A stretch of DNA of 64,000 nt from Yoonia sp. SS1-5 (GCF_038443705.2 NZ_CP151767.2:3091501-3155500); one strand, 5' to 3'. Counted from the stretch's first letter, positions 35,184 through 44,819 are shown. The notes: a model not told the origin generated them from the sequence alone. A program made the numbers and translations.

Positions 35184-35257
35184 ATGACTACAGCTCAGAC
35201 AATCACCATCAACAACACAACATATGACGTGTCTGGCGCGGTCGAATACCACTATGG

Positions 35258-36437
35258 TGTAAAACTTCAGACTTGATCTGACGGACATCTCAGCTTGCGA
35301 CGCTGAGAACGGGTTGCGCACTGTCCGATTGGTCGTGCGTTTTGATCGTCTTCTCGACAGCGATGTGTAGCGTTTCGCGGAAGGTCTGCATAGGTGTTTT
35401 GCCATAGCAGTGACGTCCCGAATGTGGCCGCTGTTCGTTGTACTTTGCCAGCCACGCATCCAGATCGGCCTGCAACTCTTCGACTGACCGATACAGTTTC
35501 TTGCGGAATGCGATGTCGTAGAACTCATCCTTGATGGTGCGATGGAACCGCTCGCAGATGCCGTTTGTTTGCGGAGAATTGGCCTTGGTTCGGGTGTGGT
35601 CCACGTCCTCGACGGCCAGATAAAGCTGGTAGGCGTGGTTCTCGACCTTGCCACAGTATTCCGTGCCCCGGTCTGTCAGGACGCGCAGCAGGCTGATCTC
35701 ATGCTCTGCAAAGAACGGGATCACGCGGTCGTTCAGCAAGTCGGCCGCGGTGATTGCCGTCTTTTCAGTGTAGAGCTTGCAGATCGCCACGCGGGCATAG
35801 GTATCGACAAAGGTCTGTTGATAAATGCGTCCGACGCCCTTCATTGTGCCCACATAATAGGTGTCCTGGCTGCCCAGATAGCCAGGGTGGTGGCTCTCGA
35901 TCTCGCCATGGGCTTCTTTCTTGGCCTTGGCTTTTTCCAGCGCGGCCAACTGATCCTCGGTGAGCAAGATACCCTCTTGGGCGGCACGGGCCTCCAGGGC
36001 CTTGAGGCGCTTTTTCATGGTTTCCAGATCATTACGCAGCCAGATCGACCGGACGCCCGACGATGACACCATGATGCCTTTCTGCTGCAGCTCCCACGAC
36101 GCCCGTTTCTGACCCAGAGCCGGGTTGTCGATGGCCAGTTCGATGACCGCCTTCTCGACATGTTCTGGCACGCGGTTTTTCATCACCGGCTTGCGGCGGC
36201 TGAGATCCATCAGGGCTTCTTCGCCACCCTGATCGTAAAGTTCTCTGAACCGGTAAAAGCTGTCCCGCGAATAACCCATCACTTTGCAGGCCTGCGACAC
36301 GCTTCCGAGCTGTTTGGCCAGTTCCAACAGCCCCAGCTTCGGCTTGATGATCTTCTCTTGAATACTTGTCATTGATCGACACTCCTTGATTGCGCTCCAG
36401 AAGAGCAGAAATGTCAGATCAAGTCGTGTGTTTTACA
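35258..36437 (-). mobile_element. IS481-family insertion sequence
   Basis: One transposase gene lies between terminal inverted repeats. Extended arms 35256-35282 and 36413-36439 match in 23 of 27 positions: GGTGTAAAAC and CTTGATCTGAC are identical in both, with a variable hexamer between. Family ends normally begin TGT, giving 35258-36437. No direct target duplication is visible in the flanks (ACTATGG left, CCTGAAC right), which fits an adjacent deletion in fic after insertion. Confidence 0.85.
35290..36372 (-). CDS. IS481-family transposase
   Basis: The protein (360 residues) has an N-terminal helix-turn-helix (LGSVSQACKVMGYSRDSFYR) and an rve integrase core with acidic residues at about D170 (GSQDTYYVG), D234 (LTDRGTEYC) and E274 (NGICERFHRTIKDEFY), followed by YNEQRPHSGRHCYGKTP. 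It looks intact. AAGGAG precedes the ATG at 36372. It is antisense to the fic gene it interrupts. Confidence 0.95.
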   Translation of the reverse strand: MTSIQEKIIKPKLGLLELAKQLGSVSQACKVMGYSRDSFYRFRELYDQGGEEALMDLSRRKPVMKNRVPEHVEKAVIELAIDNPALGQKRASWELQQKGIMVSSSGVRSIWLRNDLETMKKRLKALEARAAQEGILLTEDQLAALEKAKAKKEAHGEIESHHPGYLGSQDTYYVGTMKGVGRIYQQTFVDTYARVAICKLYTEKTAITAADLLNDRVIPFFAEHEISLLRVLTDRGTEYCGKVENHAYQLYLAVEDVDHTRTKANSPQTNGICERFHRTIKDEFYDIAFRKKLYRSVEELQADLDAWLAKYNEQRPHSGRHCYGKTPMQTFRETLHIAVEKTIKTHDQSDSAQPVLSVAS

Positions 36438-37084
36438 CCTGAACGTCTCTCACAAGGTATGAGCGATCTAGTAAATTTCATGGGCAATACTGGTGTTCAC
36501 CCACTTCTGAATGCAGCTGTTGCTCACGCCGAATTTGAAGCGTTGCACCCATTCGAAGATGGGAATGGACGCGTCGGTCGAATTCTGATTCCACTTATGC
36601 TTTGGCAAAAGGGAATATTAAGTGCGCCGCATTTCTTTGTCAGCGACTATTTCGAACAGAACAAGGACGAATACATCGAACGTCTGCGCGATGTCTCGGC
36701 AACAAACGAGTGGAATGCTTGGTGCGCCTTCTTCCTGAACGCACTGCATTCGCAGGCTACCACGAACATTGAAGTTGTGGGACGCATACAAGCCCACTAC
36801 GTCGAGATGGGGGACCGATTTCGTGATGTGCTGCGCTCGCCCCATTTCGGAGCCGCACTCGATTACATGTTTGCGCGCCCGATTTTTTGGAATAACCACT
36901 TTGTCGAAACAGCGAACGCGCCAACTTCGACACTAAGAAACTACACTTCCCGGCTTGTTCAGGAAGGTATCTTATCCATACTCGTGCCACCGTCTGGAAG
37001 GGCACCTGGTCTCTATGCGTTTTCATCGCTTCTCGAGATCATCAACTCGGCTTAGCATACATTACAAGAGTCGCGGCAATCCCC

Positions 37085-37113
37085 TTGCCACCCCGCCTAT
37101 CCCCCGCTATACG
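37085..37113 (+). promoter_or_regulatory. Promoter of the rplB-rpsS-rplV-rpsC-rplP operon
   Basis: TTGCCA (37085-37090), a 17-nt spacer and TATACG (37108-37113) lie about 120 nt upstream of rplB. The -10 and spacer match the str promoter. It frees the second half of the S10 genes from the first half. Confidence 0.7.
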
Positions 37114-37128
37114 CCGACCATTCATTCC

Positions 37129-37158
37129 ACCCCGGATTCGTTCGGGGTGTTTTGATTT
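37129..37158 (+). promoter_or_regulatory. Terminator-like hairpin in the rplB leader (possible attenuator)
   Basis: CACCCCG (37129-37135) pairs with CGGGGTG (37143-37149) and is followed by TTTTGATTT. It starts about 10 nt after the predicted transcription start, so it may be an attenuator rather than the end of an upstream gene; it could also terminate readthrough from fic. Confidence 0.5.
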
Positions 37159-37233
37159 GAACATTGGGCACCTACGGGGGCCTTAACCACATAGGCCTCA
37201 TCAGAGGCCGCCAAGCAAACGGAAGAAGCTAAC

Positions 37234-38076
37234 ATGGCACTCAAGTCGTACAAACCGACGACGCCGGGCCAGCGTGGGCTGGTGCTGATCGACCGTTCGG
37301 AGCTTTGGAAAGGACGTCCTGTCAAATCCCTTACTCAGGGTTTGACCAAATCGGGCGGTCGGAACAATACCGGACGGATCACCATGCGTCGCATTGGTGG
37401 GGGCGCAAAACGTCTCTACCGGATCGTCGATTTCAAGCGCAACAAGATGGATATGTCCGCTGTTGTTGCTCGCATCGAATATGACCCGAACCGGACCGCT
37501 TTCATCGCACTGATCCAGTACGAAGATGGCACACAGAATTACATCCTTGCTCCACAGCGTTTGGCGGTCGGTGACAAGGTGATCGCCAGCGCCAAAGCTG
37601 ACATCAAGCCCGGCAACGCAATGCCTTTCTCTGGCATGCCAATCGGGACAATCGTTCACAACATCGAACTGAAGCCAGGCAAAGGCGGCCAGATCGCCCG
37701 TGCTGCTGGTACTTATGCACAGTTCGTTGGTCGTGACGGTGGTTACGCACAGGTGCGTCTGTCATCTGGCGAATTGCGCCTGATCCGTCAGGAATGCATG
37801 GCCACAGTCGGTGCTGTATCCAACCCTGACAATTCAAACCAGAACTTCGGTAAGGCTGGCCGCAACCGGCACAAGGGCATTCGACCATCTGTGCGCGGTG
37901 TTGCCATGAACCCGATTGATCACCCGCATGGTGGTGGTGAAGGCCGGACATCTGGTGGTCGTACGCCGGTTACTCCTTGGGGCAAAGACACCAAGGGCAA
38001 GCGTACCCGTAACAAAAACAAAGCATCCCAGCGTCTTATCGTGCGTTCACGGCATGCCAAGAAGAAGGGTCGTTAA
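37234..38076 (+). CDS. rplB: 50S ribosomal protein L2
   Basis: L2 (280 residues) lies near the peptidyl-transferase centre. [40 protein letters not shown] and the conserved C-terminal [20 protein letters not shown] with its essential His are present. GGAAG precedes the ATG. It is first in its own operon, with rpsS after 2 bp. Confidence 0.98.
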   Translation: MALKSYKPTTPGQRGLVLIDRSELWKGRPVKSLTQGLTKSGGRNNTGRITMRRIGGGAKRLYRIVDFKRNKMDMSAVVARIEYDPNRTAFIALIQYEDGTQNYILAPQRLAVGDKVIASAKADIKPGNAMPFSGMPIGTIVHNIELKPGKGGQIARAAGTYAQFVGRDGGYAQVRLSSGELRLIRQECMATVGAVSNPDNSNQNFGKAGRNRHKGIRPSVRGVAMNPIDHPHGGGEGRTSGGRTPVTPWGKDTKGKRTRNKNKASQRLIVRSRHAKKKGR

Positions 38077-38078
38077 TT

Positions 38079-38357
38079 ATGGCTCGTTCCGTCTGGAAAG
38101 GCCCCTTTGTGGATGCCTATGTCTTGAAAAAGGCAGAAGCATCACGCGAAAGCGGCCGCAACGAAGTGATCAAGATCTGGTCACGCCGTTCAACAATCCT
38201 GCCTCAGTTCGTTGGCCTGACCTTTGGGGTCTACAACGGCAAGAAGCACATTCCTGTCAACGTCACGGAAGACATGATTGGTCAGAAGTTTGGTGAATAT
38301 TCCCCAACACGGACCTATTATGGTCACGCCGCCGATAAGAAGGCGAAGCGCAAATGA
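38079..38357 (+). CDS. rpsS: 30S ribosomal protein S19
   Basis: S19 (92 residues) is recognised by [40 protein letters not shown] and [20 protein letters not shown]. It is part of the 30S head next to S13. Its last codons overlap rplV by four bases (ATGA). Confidence 0.98.
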   Translation: MARSVWKGPFVDAYVLKKAEASRESGRNEVIKIWSRRSTILPQFVGLTFGVYNGKKHIPVNVTEDMIGQKFGEYSPTRTYYGHAADKKAKRK

Positions 38358-38734
38358 GCAAGGATAAGAACCCTCGCCGCGTTTCTGATAACGAAGCGAT
38401 GGCCAAGTTGCGCATGCTGCGCACGTCTCCGCAAAAGCTGAACCTTGTCGCGGGCCTGATCCGTGGCAAAAAGGTTGAGCAGGCGCTGACTGACCTGACC
38501 TTTTCCAAGAAACGCATCGCTGGCGACGTGAAGAAATGTCTTCAGTCCGCCATCGCCAACGCAGAAAACAATCACAACCTGGATGTAGATGAGCTGGTTG
38601 TCGCAGAAGCCTATTGCGGCAAGAACCTGATCATGAAGCGCGGTCGCCCGCGGGCTCGTGGTCGCTTCGGCAAGATCATCAAGCCGTTTTCGGAAATCAC
38701 AATTGTGGTTCGCCAAGTTGAGGAGCAAGCATAA
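38354..38734 (+). CDS. rplV: 50S ribosomal protein L22
   Basis: L22 (126 residues) has the tunnel-constriction loop region ([20 protein letters not shown]) and [20 protein letters not shown]. Its stop overlaps the rpsC start by one base (TAATG). Confidence 0.98.
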   Translation: MSKDKNPRRVSDNEAMAKLRMLRTSPQKLNLVAGLIRGKKVEQALTDLTFSKKRIAGDVKKCLQSAIANAENNHNLDVDELVVAEAYCGKNLIMKRGRPRARGRFGKIIKPFSEITIVVRQVEEQA

Positions 38735-39438
38735 TGGGTAACAAAGTCAACCCGATCGGTATGCGTCTTCAGGTCAACCGCACCTGGGACAGCCGTTGGT
38801 ACGCTGATACCAAAGACTATGGCGACATGCTTTTGGAAGACCTCAAGATCAAGGACTTCATCAAGAAAGAATGCGCCCAGTCCGGCATCAGCAAGGTGAT
38901 CATCGAGCGTCCGCACAAAAAGTGCCGCGTGACGATCCACGCAGCCCGCCCCGGTGTGATCATCGGCAAAAAGGGTGCTGATATCGAAGGTCTGCGCAAG
39001 AAACTTGCCAACCTGACCGACAGCGAACTGCACCTGAACATCGTTGAAGTGCGCAAGCCCGAACTGGACGCAGCCTTGGTTGCCGAAAGCATCGGTCAGC
39101 AGTTGGAGCGTCGTGTTTCCTTCCGCCGCGCCATGAAACGTTCTGTTCAAAACGCGATGCGCATGGGTGCCCTTGGTATCCGCGTCAACCTCGCTGGTCG
39201 TCTTGGCGGTGCTGAAATCGCGCGGACCGAATGGTACCGTGAAGGCCGCGTGCCGCTGCATACGTTGCGTGCCGATATCGACTATGCGCTGTATGAAGCC
39301 ATGACGCCTTATGGGATCATCGGCATCAAGGTGTTCATCTACAAAGGTGACATCATGGAGCACGACCCATCCGCGCACGACCGTAAACATGCCGAGCTGC
39401 AAGAGGGTTCCATCCCTCGTGGCGCTGGCCGTCGCTAA
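38734..39438 (+). CDS. rpsC: 30S ribosomal protein S3
   Basis: S3 (234 residues) forms the mRNA entry helicase with S4 and S5. It has the KH domain ([20 protein letters not shown]) and [20 protein letters not shown]. It is coupled to rplV and followed by rplP after 11 bp. Confidence 0.98.
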   Translation: MGNKVNPIGMRLQVNRTWDSRWYADTKDYGDMLLEDLKIKDFIKKECAQSGISKVIIERPHKKCRVTIHAARPGVIIGKKGADIEGLRKKLANLTDSELHLNIVEVRKPELDAALVAESIGQQLERRVSFRRAMKRSVQNAMRMGALGIRVNLAGRLGGAEIARTEWYREGRVPLHTLRADIDYALYEAMTPYGIIGIKVFIYKGDIMEHDPSAHDRKHAELQEGSIPRGAGRR

Positions 39439-39449
39439 GGAATAGGTAA

Positions 39450-39863
39450 ATGCTACAACCAAAGCGTACAAAACACCGCAAGCTGCACAAAGGCCGCATC
39501 AAAGGTGAAGCAAAGGGCGGGTCTGACCTGAACTTTGGCACCTATGGTCTGAAGGCAACCCAGCCAGAGCGGATCACAGCGCGCCAGATCGAAGCGGCCC
39601 GTCGTGCGATGACCCGTCACATGAAACGTCAGGGCCGGGTCTGGATCCGGATTTTCCCCGACACGCCTGTGACGTCGAAGCCCGTCGAAGTGCGTATGGG
39701 TAAAGGTAAAGGCTCCATTGATTTTTGGGCATGTAAGGTCAAGCCAGGCCGCATCATGTTCGAAATCGACGGCGTGTCCGAGCCGATTGCACGTGAAGCC
39801 TTGCGTCTGGCCGCGATGAAGCTGCCAATCAAGACACGGACCGTGGTTCGGGAAGACTGGTAA
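39450..39863 (+). CDS. rplP: 50S ribosomal protein L16
   Basis: L16 (137 residues) begins [20 protein letters not shown] and contains [20 protein letters not shown] and [20 protein letters not shown], which contact A- and P-site tRNA. rpmC and rpsQ would normally follow; instead a terminator and a catabolic operon follow. Confidence 0.98.
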   Translation: MLQPKRTKHRKLHKGRIKGEAKGGSDLNFGTYGLKATQPERITARQIEAARRAMTRHMKRQGRVWIRIFPDTPVTSKPVEVRMGKGKGSIDFWACKVKPGRIMFEIDGVSEPIAREALRLAAMKLPIKTRTVVREDW

Positions 39864-39945
39864 ACCGACAAACCTTATGGGTTTGACGGCGCTGGCTTAG
39901 ATATTTGGCACCGCCAAATGCAGCCCGACCAAGTCGAGAAAAAAG

Positions 39946-39978
39946 AAGCCCCCGCTGAGAAATCAGCGGGGGCTTTCT
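39946..39978 (+). terminator. Intrinsic terminator after rplP
   Basis: A perfect 13-bp stem AAGCCCCCGCTGA / TCAGCGGGGGCTT (39946-39958 with 39963-39975), loop GAAA, with Ts after it and As before it, is possibly bidirectional. Confidence 0.94.
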
Positions 39979-40052
39979 TGTTAAACTAGGTCCGTGCTGC
40001 CAGCTTGATGGATGTTGTTCATCAGGAAGGCATTCGTCGGATACCTCTATTG

Positions 40053-40088
40053 TTGACTCATATTTAATAGGTACGTACTTATATTGAA
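40053..40088 (+). promoter_or_regulatory. Promoter and overlapping palindromic operator of the hyuA operon
   Basis: TTGACT (40053-40058), 17 nt, TACTTA (40076-40081). A 16-bp palindrome ATAGGTACGTACTTAT (40067-40082, one mismatched pair) covers the spacer end and -10, a typical repressor site; the GntR protein encoded last in the operon is the obvious candidate. The expected start point is 40088, the A of the hyuA ATG, and no ribosome site precedes that ATG, so the mRNA may be leaderless. Confidence 0.55.
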
Positions 40089-42151
40089 TGCTGCGGATCG
40101 CGATAGATATTGGCGGGACTTTCACGGACGTTGTTGCTGAAACGACGGACGGGCTGGCATCTATCAAAGTGCTGACCAGTGCGGAGGCCCCGGAAATCGC
40201 CGCGTTGGATGGTGTGGCCCATATTCTGGATCGCCTGTCCCGTACCCATGCAGATATCTCTGACATTGTGCATGGCACGACGCTGGCCACAAATGCATTG
40301 ATCGAGCGGCGCGGCGCAAAGACCGCCTTTGTAACGACAGCAGGCTTTCGCGACGTATTGGCGATGCGTTATGAAAAGCGGTTCGATCAATATGCGCTGG
40401 ATATCGAGATGCCTGCCCCGTTGGTCCCGCGCCCGCTGCGGCTTGGTCTGGCAGAACGCATCCTCGCAGATGGGTCGGTGTCCACTGCGCCCATCGACCG
40501 CGACATTGATGCAATCGCCGCCACTCTGCGTGATCAGGCGGTCGAGGCCGTCGCCATCGGCTTTTTGCACGCCTACAAGAACCCCGCACATGAGGAATAC
40601 GTGGCAGACCGGCTGCGGCATCATCTGGGCAATGACGTGACGATCTGCCTCAGTTCCGAAGTTGCAGGGGAAATCCGGGAATATGAACGGTTTTCGACCG
40701 TTTGTGCCAATGCCTATGTGCGCCCGCTGATGTCTCGGTACACCGGTCGGCTGCTGGGCAGATTACAGGCGCAAGGCTTTGGCGGGTCCTTTCTGATGAT
40801 GCTATCTGATGGGGCGCTCACAACCGTGGATCAGGCAACCCGCTTTCCGATCCGGCTGGTCGAAGGCGGCCCCGCAGGTGGCGTTGCCCTGGCTGCCCAT
40901 GTCGCGCGCGAGGTTGGGTCGCACAAGACGCTGTCATTGGATATTGGCGGCACCACTGCCAAGATTTGCTTTATCGAGAATGGCACCCCCAAAACCAACC
41001 GCCGGTTCGAGGTTGCGCGGGCCTGGCGCGATGTAAAGGGCAGCGGCTTGCCTGTTATGGTGCCGACCGTTGAACTGGTTGAGATTGGCGCCGGGGGTGG
41101 TTCGATTGCGGCAATCGACGGGTTGGGACGGCTGAAGGTTGGTCCCAAAAGCGCAGGCTCTGCGCCTGGTCCGGCGGCCTATGATCGTGGCGGGGAAGAC
41201 GCAACAATCACCGACGCGCATTTGACGCTGGGCAACATCGCGGCAGATGGCTTTGCGGGCGGTATCATCGAACTGGCACCTGACCGTGCGCCTGCTGCAA
41301 TCGTAAAGCATATCCAGACCCCGCTGGATATGGGATCGACCGAGGTTGCGGCGGCGGGCATCGTGGAATTGGCAGATGAAACCATGGCCAATGCCGCTCG
41401 GGTCCACGGGATTGAGCTGGGCCTGGATATCGCAAGTTTTGATCTGCTGGTGTCCGGTGGCGGTGGCAGCCTGCATGGTGCCCGCATTGCTGAAAAGCTG
41501 GGGATCAAGCGGATCATCGTCCCACAGAATGCCGGGGTTGGGTCGGCGGTCGGGTTTCTGCGATCACCGGTGGCGTTTGAAAGCGCTGTGACCGTGGCCG
41601 AGCTGTTGGATGATATCGACGCGGCGGGCCTTGCTGAACGGATCGCGGCGGCACAAACCTATGTTCACAACATCGTGGCGGGGGCCATCCCGCCTGCGCG
41701 CATCGTCTGCGCGGTAAAGGCGGAATTGCGCTATCAGGGGCAGGGGCTGGAAATCGCAATGCCGCTGCCTGCATGGGATGCCGATCAGCTTGGCGACCTG
41801 TCCGCGCGGTTTGAAGCCCGCTATCAAGACCTTGTTGGGTTCACCCTGAAAAATGTCCCGATTGAACTGATCTCGGTCAGTGTCAGCGCGCGCGAGCGTC
41901 GCGACACCGTGACGGCACCTCGCGCTGATCCGGGGCCATCGGCAAAAACGCGTTGCTATCGCAATATCTTTGATCTGAACGCCCAGAAGAAGGTGCAATA
42001 CGAGGTCATCGACCGCAGCGCATTGAACGGGCATGATCATGCCGGCCCCATCGTTATCCCCGAGGCGCAGACAACCACGCTTGTGCGCCCGGGCTGGTCT
42101 GTGCGCAGCGCTGCCCAGGGGCATCTTGTGATGGAGCAGGACAGCCAATGA
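40088..42151 (+). CDS. Hydantoinase/oxoprolinase subunit A (HyuA family)
   Basis: The 687-residue protein has the ASKHA-fold start LRIAIDIGGTFTDVVAETTD, DIVHGTTLATNALIERRGAK and the second phosphate region LSLDIGGTTAKICFIENG, as in ATP-dependent N-methylhydantoinase, 5-oxoprolinase and acetone-carboxylase-like subunits. With HyuB it should hydrolyse a cyclic amide at ATP cost in the cytoplasm; the substrate is not determinable. It is first in an operon with hyuB, a TRAP transporter and a GntR gene. The stop overlaps hyuB (ATGA). Confidence 0.93.
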   Translation: MLRIAIDIGGTFTDVVAETTDGLASIKVLTSAEAPEIAALDGVAHILDRLSRTHADISDIVHGTTLATNALIERRGAKTAFVTTAGFRDVLAMRYEKRFDQYALDIEMPAPLVPRPLRLGLAERILADGSVSTAPIDRDIDAIAATLRDQAVEAVAIGFLHAYKNPAHEEYVADRLRHHLGNDVTICLSSEVAGEIREYERFSTVCANAYVRPLMSRYTGRLLGRLQAQGFGGSFLMMLSDGALTTVDQATRFPIRLVEGGPAGGVALAAHVAREVGSHKTLSLDIGGTTAKICFIENGTPKTNRRFEVARAWRDVKGSGLPVMVPTVELVEIGAGGGSIAAIDGLGRLKVGPKSAGSAPGPAAYDRGGEDATITDAHLTLGNIAADGFAGGIIELAPDRAPAAIVKHIQTPLDMGSTEVAAAGIVELADETMANAARVHGIELGLDIASFDLLVSGGGGSLHGARIAEKLGIKRIIVPQNAGVGSAVGFLRSPVAFESAVTVAELLDDIDAAGLAERIAAAQTYVHNIVAGAIPPARIVCAVKAELRYQGQGLEIAMPLPAWDADQLGDLSARFEARYQDLVGFTLKNVPIELISVSVSARERRDTVTAPRADPGPSAKTRCYRNIFDLNAQKKVQYEVIDRSALNGHDHAGPIVIPEAQTTTLVRPGWSVRSAAQGHLVMEQDSQ

Positions 42152-43803
42152 CCGACGGGCTTGATATTGTCGCGCAGAATGTGCTGTGGAACCGCCTGAT
42201 TTCGGTCTGTGAAGAGCAGGCCAATGCGCTGATGCGGGCTGCTTTTGGCGCCATTGTCCGCGAGGCGGGCGATCTGTCCGCCGGGGTGTTTGATGCCAAT
42301 GGCGATATGCTGGCGCAGGCGGTGACAGGCACCCCTGGCCACGTCAACACCATGGCGGCATCGGTGCGGGAGATGCTGCGCTTTGTTCCGCCAGACATGT
42401 TGGCCCCCGGTGACGCACTGGTCACGAATGATCCGTGGCTGGGGGCGGGGCATGTATTCGACTTTGTCGTTGTCACGCCCGCATTCCTGAATGGCGTGAT
42501 CGTGGGCTATCTCGCCTCGACCAGCCACATTGTCGATGTGGGCGGGCGGGGCTGGTCCGCGGAGGGGCGTTCCGTCTTTGAAGAAGGGATCACAATCCCG
42601 GTGATGCGTCTGCGCCGGGGCAGCAAGCTGAACGAAGACCTGCTTGATATCGTCGCGATGAATTCGCGGGTGCCGCATGAGGCGCGCGGTGATATTCTGT
42701 CGCTTTTGACCTGCAATGATACCGGGATTGCCCGGCTGATTGACCTAATGTCCGAATATCAGCTGACGGATTTGTCAGACCTTGCCGCGTTTATCTTTGA
42801 ACGCTCGGCGCATGGCACCAAAACTGCGTTGGCACGGGCGCCTGCGGGCGTCTACCACAACCAGATGCAGCTTGACGGCTATGACAGCCCCATCGCGTTG
42901 CACGCAAGAATGACGGTGGGTGATGGCTGTATTGATGTCGATCTGTCCGGGTCATCCCCGGCCGTGGATCGGGGCATCAACTGTCCGCTGAACTATGCGG
43001 CCGCCTATGCCGCTTTTGGGATCAGGGCGCTGCTGACACCGGATATCCCGAATAATCAGGCGTCGCTGGACGCGATTACGGTGACTGCCACGCCCGGCCT
43101 TGTCGTCAGCGCAGAACGCCCAAGCCCGGTCACGGCCCGGCACGTGATCGGGCAAGCGCTGCCCGATCTTATGCTTGGATGTCTTGAGCAGGCCTTGCCC
43201 GGCCAGGTTCTGGCCGAAAGCGCAGGCGCGCTGTGGACGATGTCGCTATCCGGCACAGGCCGGAATGCATTTACGTCCCTGAATGTCGCCCTGGGCGGTA
43301 TGGGTGCGCGCCCTGCGCTGGACGGGTTGTCGACCACGGCCTTTCCATCGGGCGTGGGGGCGGTGCCGGTTGAGGCCGCCGAGGTCGCAGCCCCCTTGAT
43401 CTATCATGCCAAGGAGTTCGCCACCGACACGGGCGGTGCGGGGGCCTATCGCGGGGGGCTTGGGCAACGGATCGAGATTGGCGCCCGTCACGATCAGGAC
43501 CTGTCCTTGTCGGCGGCCGCATTTGAACGGCTGACCACCGGCCCGGCAGGCCGGCAAGGTGGGCTGGATGGCGCCCCCGGCGCCGTCACTATCACCGATG
43601 GCACCAGAATAACCGACAAGGGCATTTACAAAATTCCAGCGGGCGAAAGGTTGATCCTTCAAACGCCGGGCGGTGGCGGGTTTGGGACACCCGCAGACCG
43701 CGACAGGGAAGCGGTCGCGCAAGACCTGTCAGATGGGCTGATCTCGGCAGAGGCGGCCGCAACCCTGTACCAATCCAACACGAATGGGAGGAACCAAAAA
43801 TGA
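42148..43803 (+). CDS. Hydantoinase/oxoprolinase subunit B (HyuB family)
   Basis: The 551-residue partner of HyuA is recognised by GDLSAGVFDANGDMLAQAVT, VTNDPWLGAGHVFDFVVVTP, YLASTSHIVDVGGRGWSAEG and the C-terminal GGAGAYRGGLGQRIEIGARH with LQTPGGGGFGTPADRD. It is coupled to hyuA and, by a second ATGA overlap, to the TRAP binding-protein gene, tying substrate uptake to hydrolysis. Confidence 0.93.
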   Translation: MTDGLDIVAQNVLWNRLISVCEEQANALMRAAFGAIVREAGDLSAGVFDANGDMLAQAVTGTPGHVNTMAASVREMLRFVPPDMLAPGDALVTNDPWLGAGHVFDFVVVTPAFLNGVIVGYLASTSHIVDVGGRGWSAEGRSVFEEGITIPVMRLRRGSKLNEDLLDIVAMNSRVPHEARGDILSLLTCNDTGIARLIDLMSEYQLTDLSDLAAFIFERSAHGTKTALARAPAGVYHNQMQLDGYDSPIALHARMTVGDGCIDVDLSGSSPAVDRGINCPLNYAAAYAAFGIRALLTPDIPNNQASLDAITVTATPGLVVSAERPSPVTARHVIGQALPDLMLGCLEQALPGQVLAESAGALWTMSLSGTGRNAFTSLNVALGGMGARPALDGLSTTAFPSGVGAVPVEAAEVAAPLIYHAKEFATDTGGAGAYRGGLGQRIEIGARHDQDLSLSAAAFERLTTGPAGRQGGLDGAPGAVTITDGTRITDKGIYKIPAGERLILQTPGGGGFGTPADRDREAVAQDLSDGLISAEAAATLYQSNTNGRNQK

Positions 43804-44786
43804 CAATCATGAAATCCATACTCGCAGCAGGTGCGGCGATTGCGCTTGGCACGTCAGGGGCCAGCGCCGAAACCAAATGGGACCTGAGCACCGCATGGGG
43901 CGCCAACAATTTCCACGCCCAAAGCGCCATTGCCTTTGCTGACGCCGTGCGCGAAGGCACCAACGGATCAGTTGACATCACTGTGCATCTGTCAGGCGAA
44001 ATCGGCGTCAAGATCAGCGAAAAGCTGTCATCGGTTGAGAACGGCATCATCCAGATGGCGGATATGCTGCTGTTCCTGCAAGCGGGCGAAGCCCCGTTTC
44101 TGGGCGTTGATACGCTGCCCTATCTGATCCAGGGGCAGGGTGAGATGAAAACCTGGCTTGAGGTCGCGGGCCCCACCTATGACGAGATTTTTGCCAAACA
44201 TAACCAGAAGGTCCTCTACTACGTGCCGTGGCCGTCGCCCGGGATTTACACCAAGGACCCTGTGATCAGTGCCGATGACATCGCGGGGCAACGGATCAGA
44301 GCATTCAACGCCACCTCCTTTGACTTTCTTGAACGCTTAGGTGCCGCCCCGGTCGAGCTGCCTTTCGGTGAACTTGCCGCCGCCGTTGCGGCAGGCACGG
44401 TTGACGGGGCTGCAACCTCGACCTCGACGGGCGCGAATTCCAAGCTTTATCAGTTCACCGGCCACTTTAACCCGCTGAACTGGTCCATGTCCCCCGATGC
44501 GGTGACGGTGAACCTTGATGCGTGGAATGCGCTGAGTGATGAAGAACGGGCCGTCATTGAAGGGCTGGCCGACACGATGGAGGCCCAGTTCTGGGAGGTG
44601 TCAGCCGCAGAGGATAGCGCACAAACTGCCGTTCTGGTCGAAAACGGCATGACCATTTCGGCGGCCGATGACAGTCTGACGGCGAAAATGGCCGAGGCAG
44701 GCAAAGACATGTGGGCGGAATTCTTTGTCAACGTCCCCGAGGCGCAGGCCGTTGTTGAAGCTTATGCCGCCAAAGTCGGCAAGTAA
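43800..44786 (+). CDS. TRAP transporter substrate-binding protein (DctP family)
   Basis: The protein (328 residues) has a signal peptide (MKSILAAGAAIALGTSGASA) and the DctP fold: QSAIAFADAVREGTNGSVDI, VIKSADDIAGQRIRAFN-like region (DPVISADDIAGQRIRAFNAT) and AVAAGTVDGAATSTSTGANS. It should deliver a carboxylate-bearing ligand to the membrane subunits. GGAGG is 8 nt before the ATG. The context suggests a hydantoin, oxoproline or related cyclic amide acid as ligand (inference). Confidence 0.93.
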   Translation: MTIMKSILAAGAAIALGTSGASAETKWDLSTAWGANNFHAQSAIAFADAVREGTNGSVDITVHLSGEIGVKISEKLSSVENGIIQMADMLLFLQAGEAPFLGVDTLPYLIQGQGEMKTWLEVAGPTYDEIFAKHNQKVLYYVPWPSPGIYTKDPVISADDIAGQRIRAFNATSFDFLERLGAAPVELPFGELAAAVAAGTVDGAATSTSTGANSKLYQFTGHFNPLNWSMSPDAVTVNLDAWNALSDEERAVIEGLADTMEAQFWEVSAAEDSAQTAVLVENGMTISAADDSLTAKMAEAGKDMWAEFFVNVPEAQAVVEAYAAKVGK

Positions 44787-44793
44787 GGCATAT

Positions 44794-44815
44794 CGTCGGG
44801 GGTCAGCCCCCGGCG
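44794..44815 (+). promoter_or_regulatory. Intercistronic hairpin between dctP and dctQ
   Basis: CGTCGGGGG (44794-44802) pairs with CCCCCGGCG (44807-44815) with one G-U pair and loop TCAG. It has no T run. Such hairpins can stabilise the upstream binding-protein mRNA and reduce expression of the membrane subunits. Confidence 0.6.
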
Positions 44816-44819
44816 ACGC

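Larger units (their letters stand above)
35184..37055 (+). pseudogene. Fic/DOC-family protein gene broken by an IS481-family element
   Basis: Left of the element 24 codons remain (MTTAQTITINNTTYDVSGAV, then EYHY), matching the EYHY(D/G)RFPP start of long Fic proteins. Right of it, from 36438, the frame resumes at PERLSQGMSDLVNFM and holds the Fic motif HPFEDGNGRVGR and the C-terminal winged-helix-like domain to 37055. Family members have roughly 170-190 residues between these points, so that part, including the usual inhibitory S/T-x3-E-G/N helix, was lost together with the insertion. A 221-residue frame beginning in the IS end (36390) could still be translated, but it lacks part of the Fic fold. 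Confidence 0.75.

Noticed and set aside
34983..35276. 97-codon plus-strand frame running into the IS481 left end
   Set aside because: It needs a TTG start without ribosome site; only its last 24 codons before the IS (from ATG 35184) look like real protein, the fic start.
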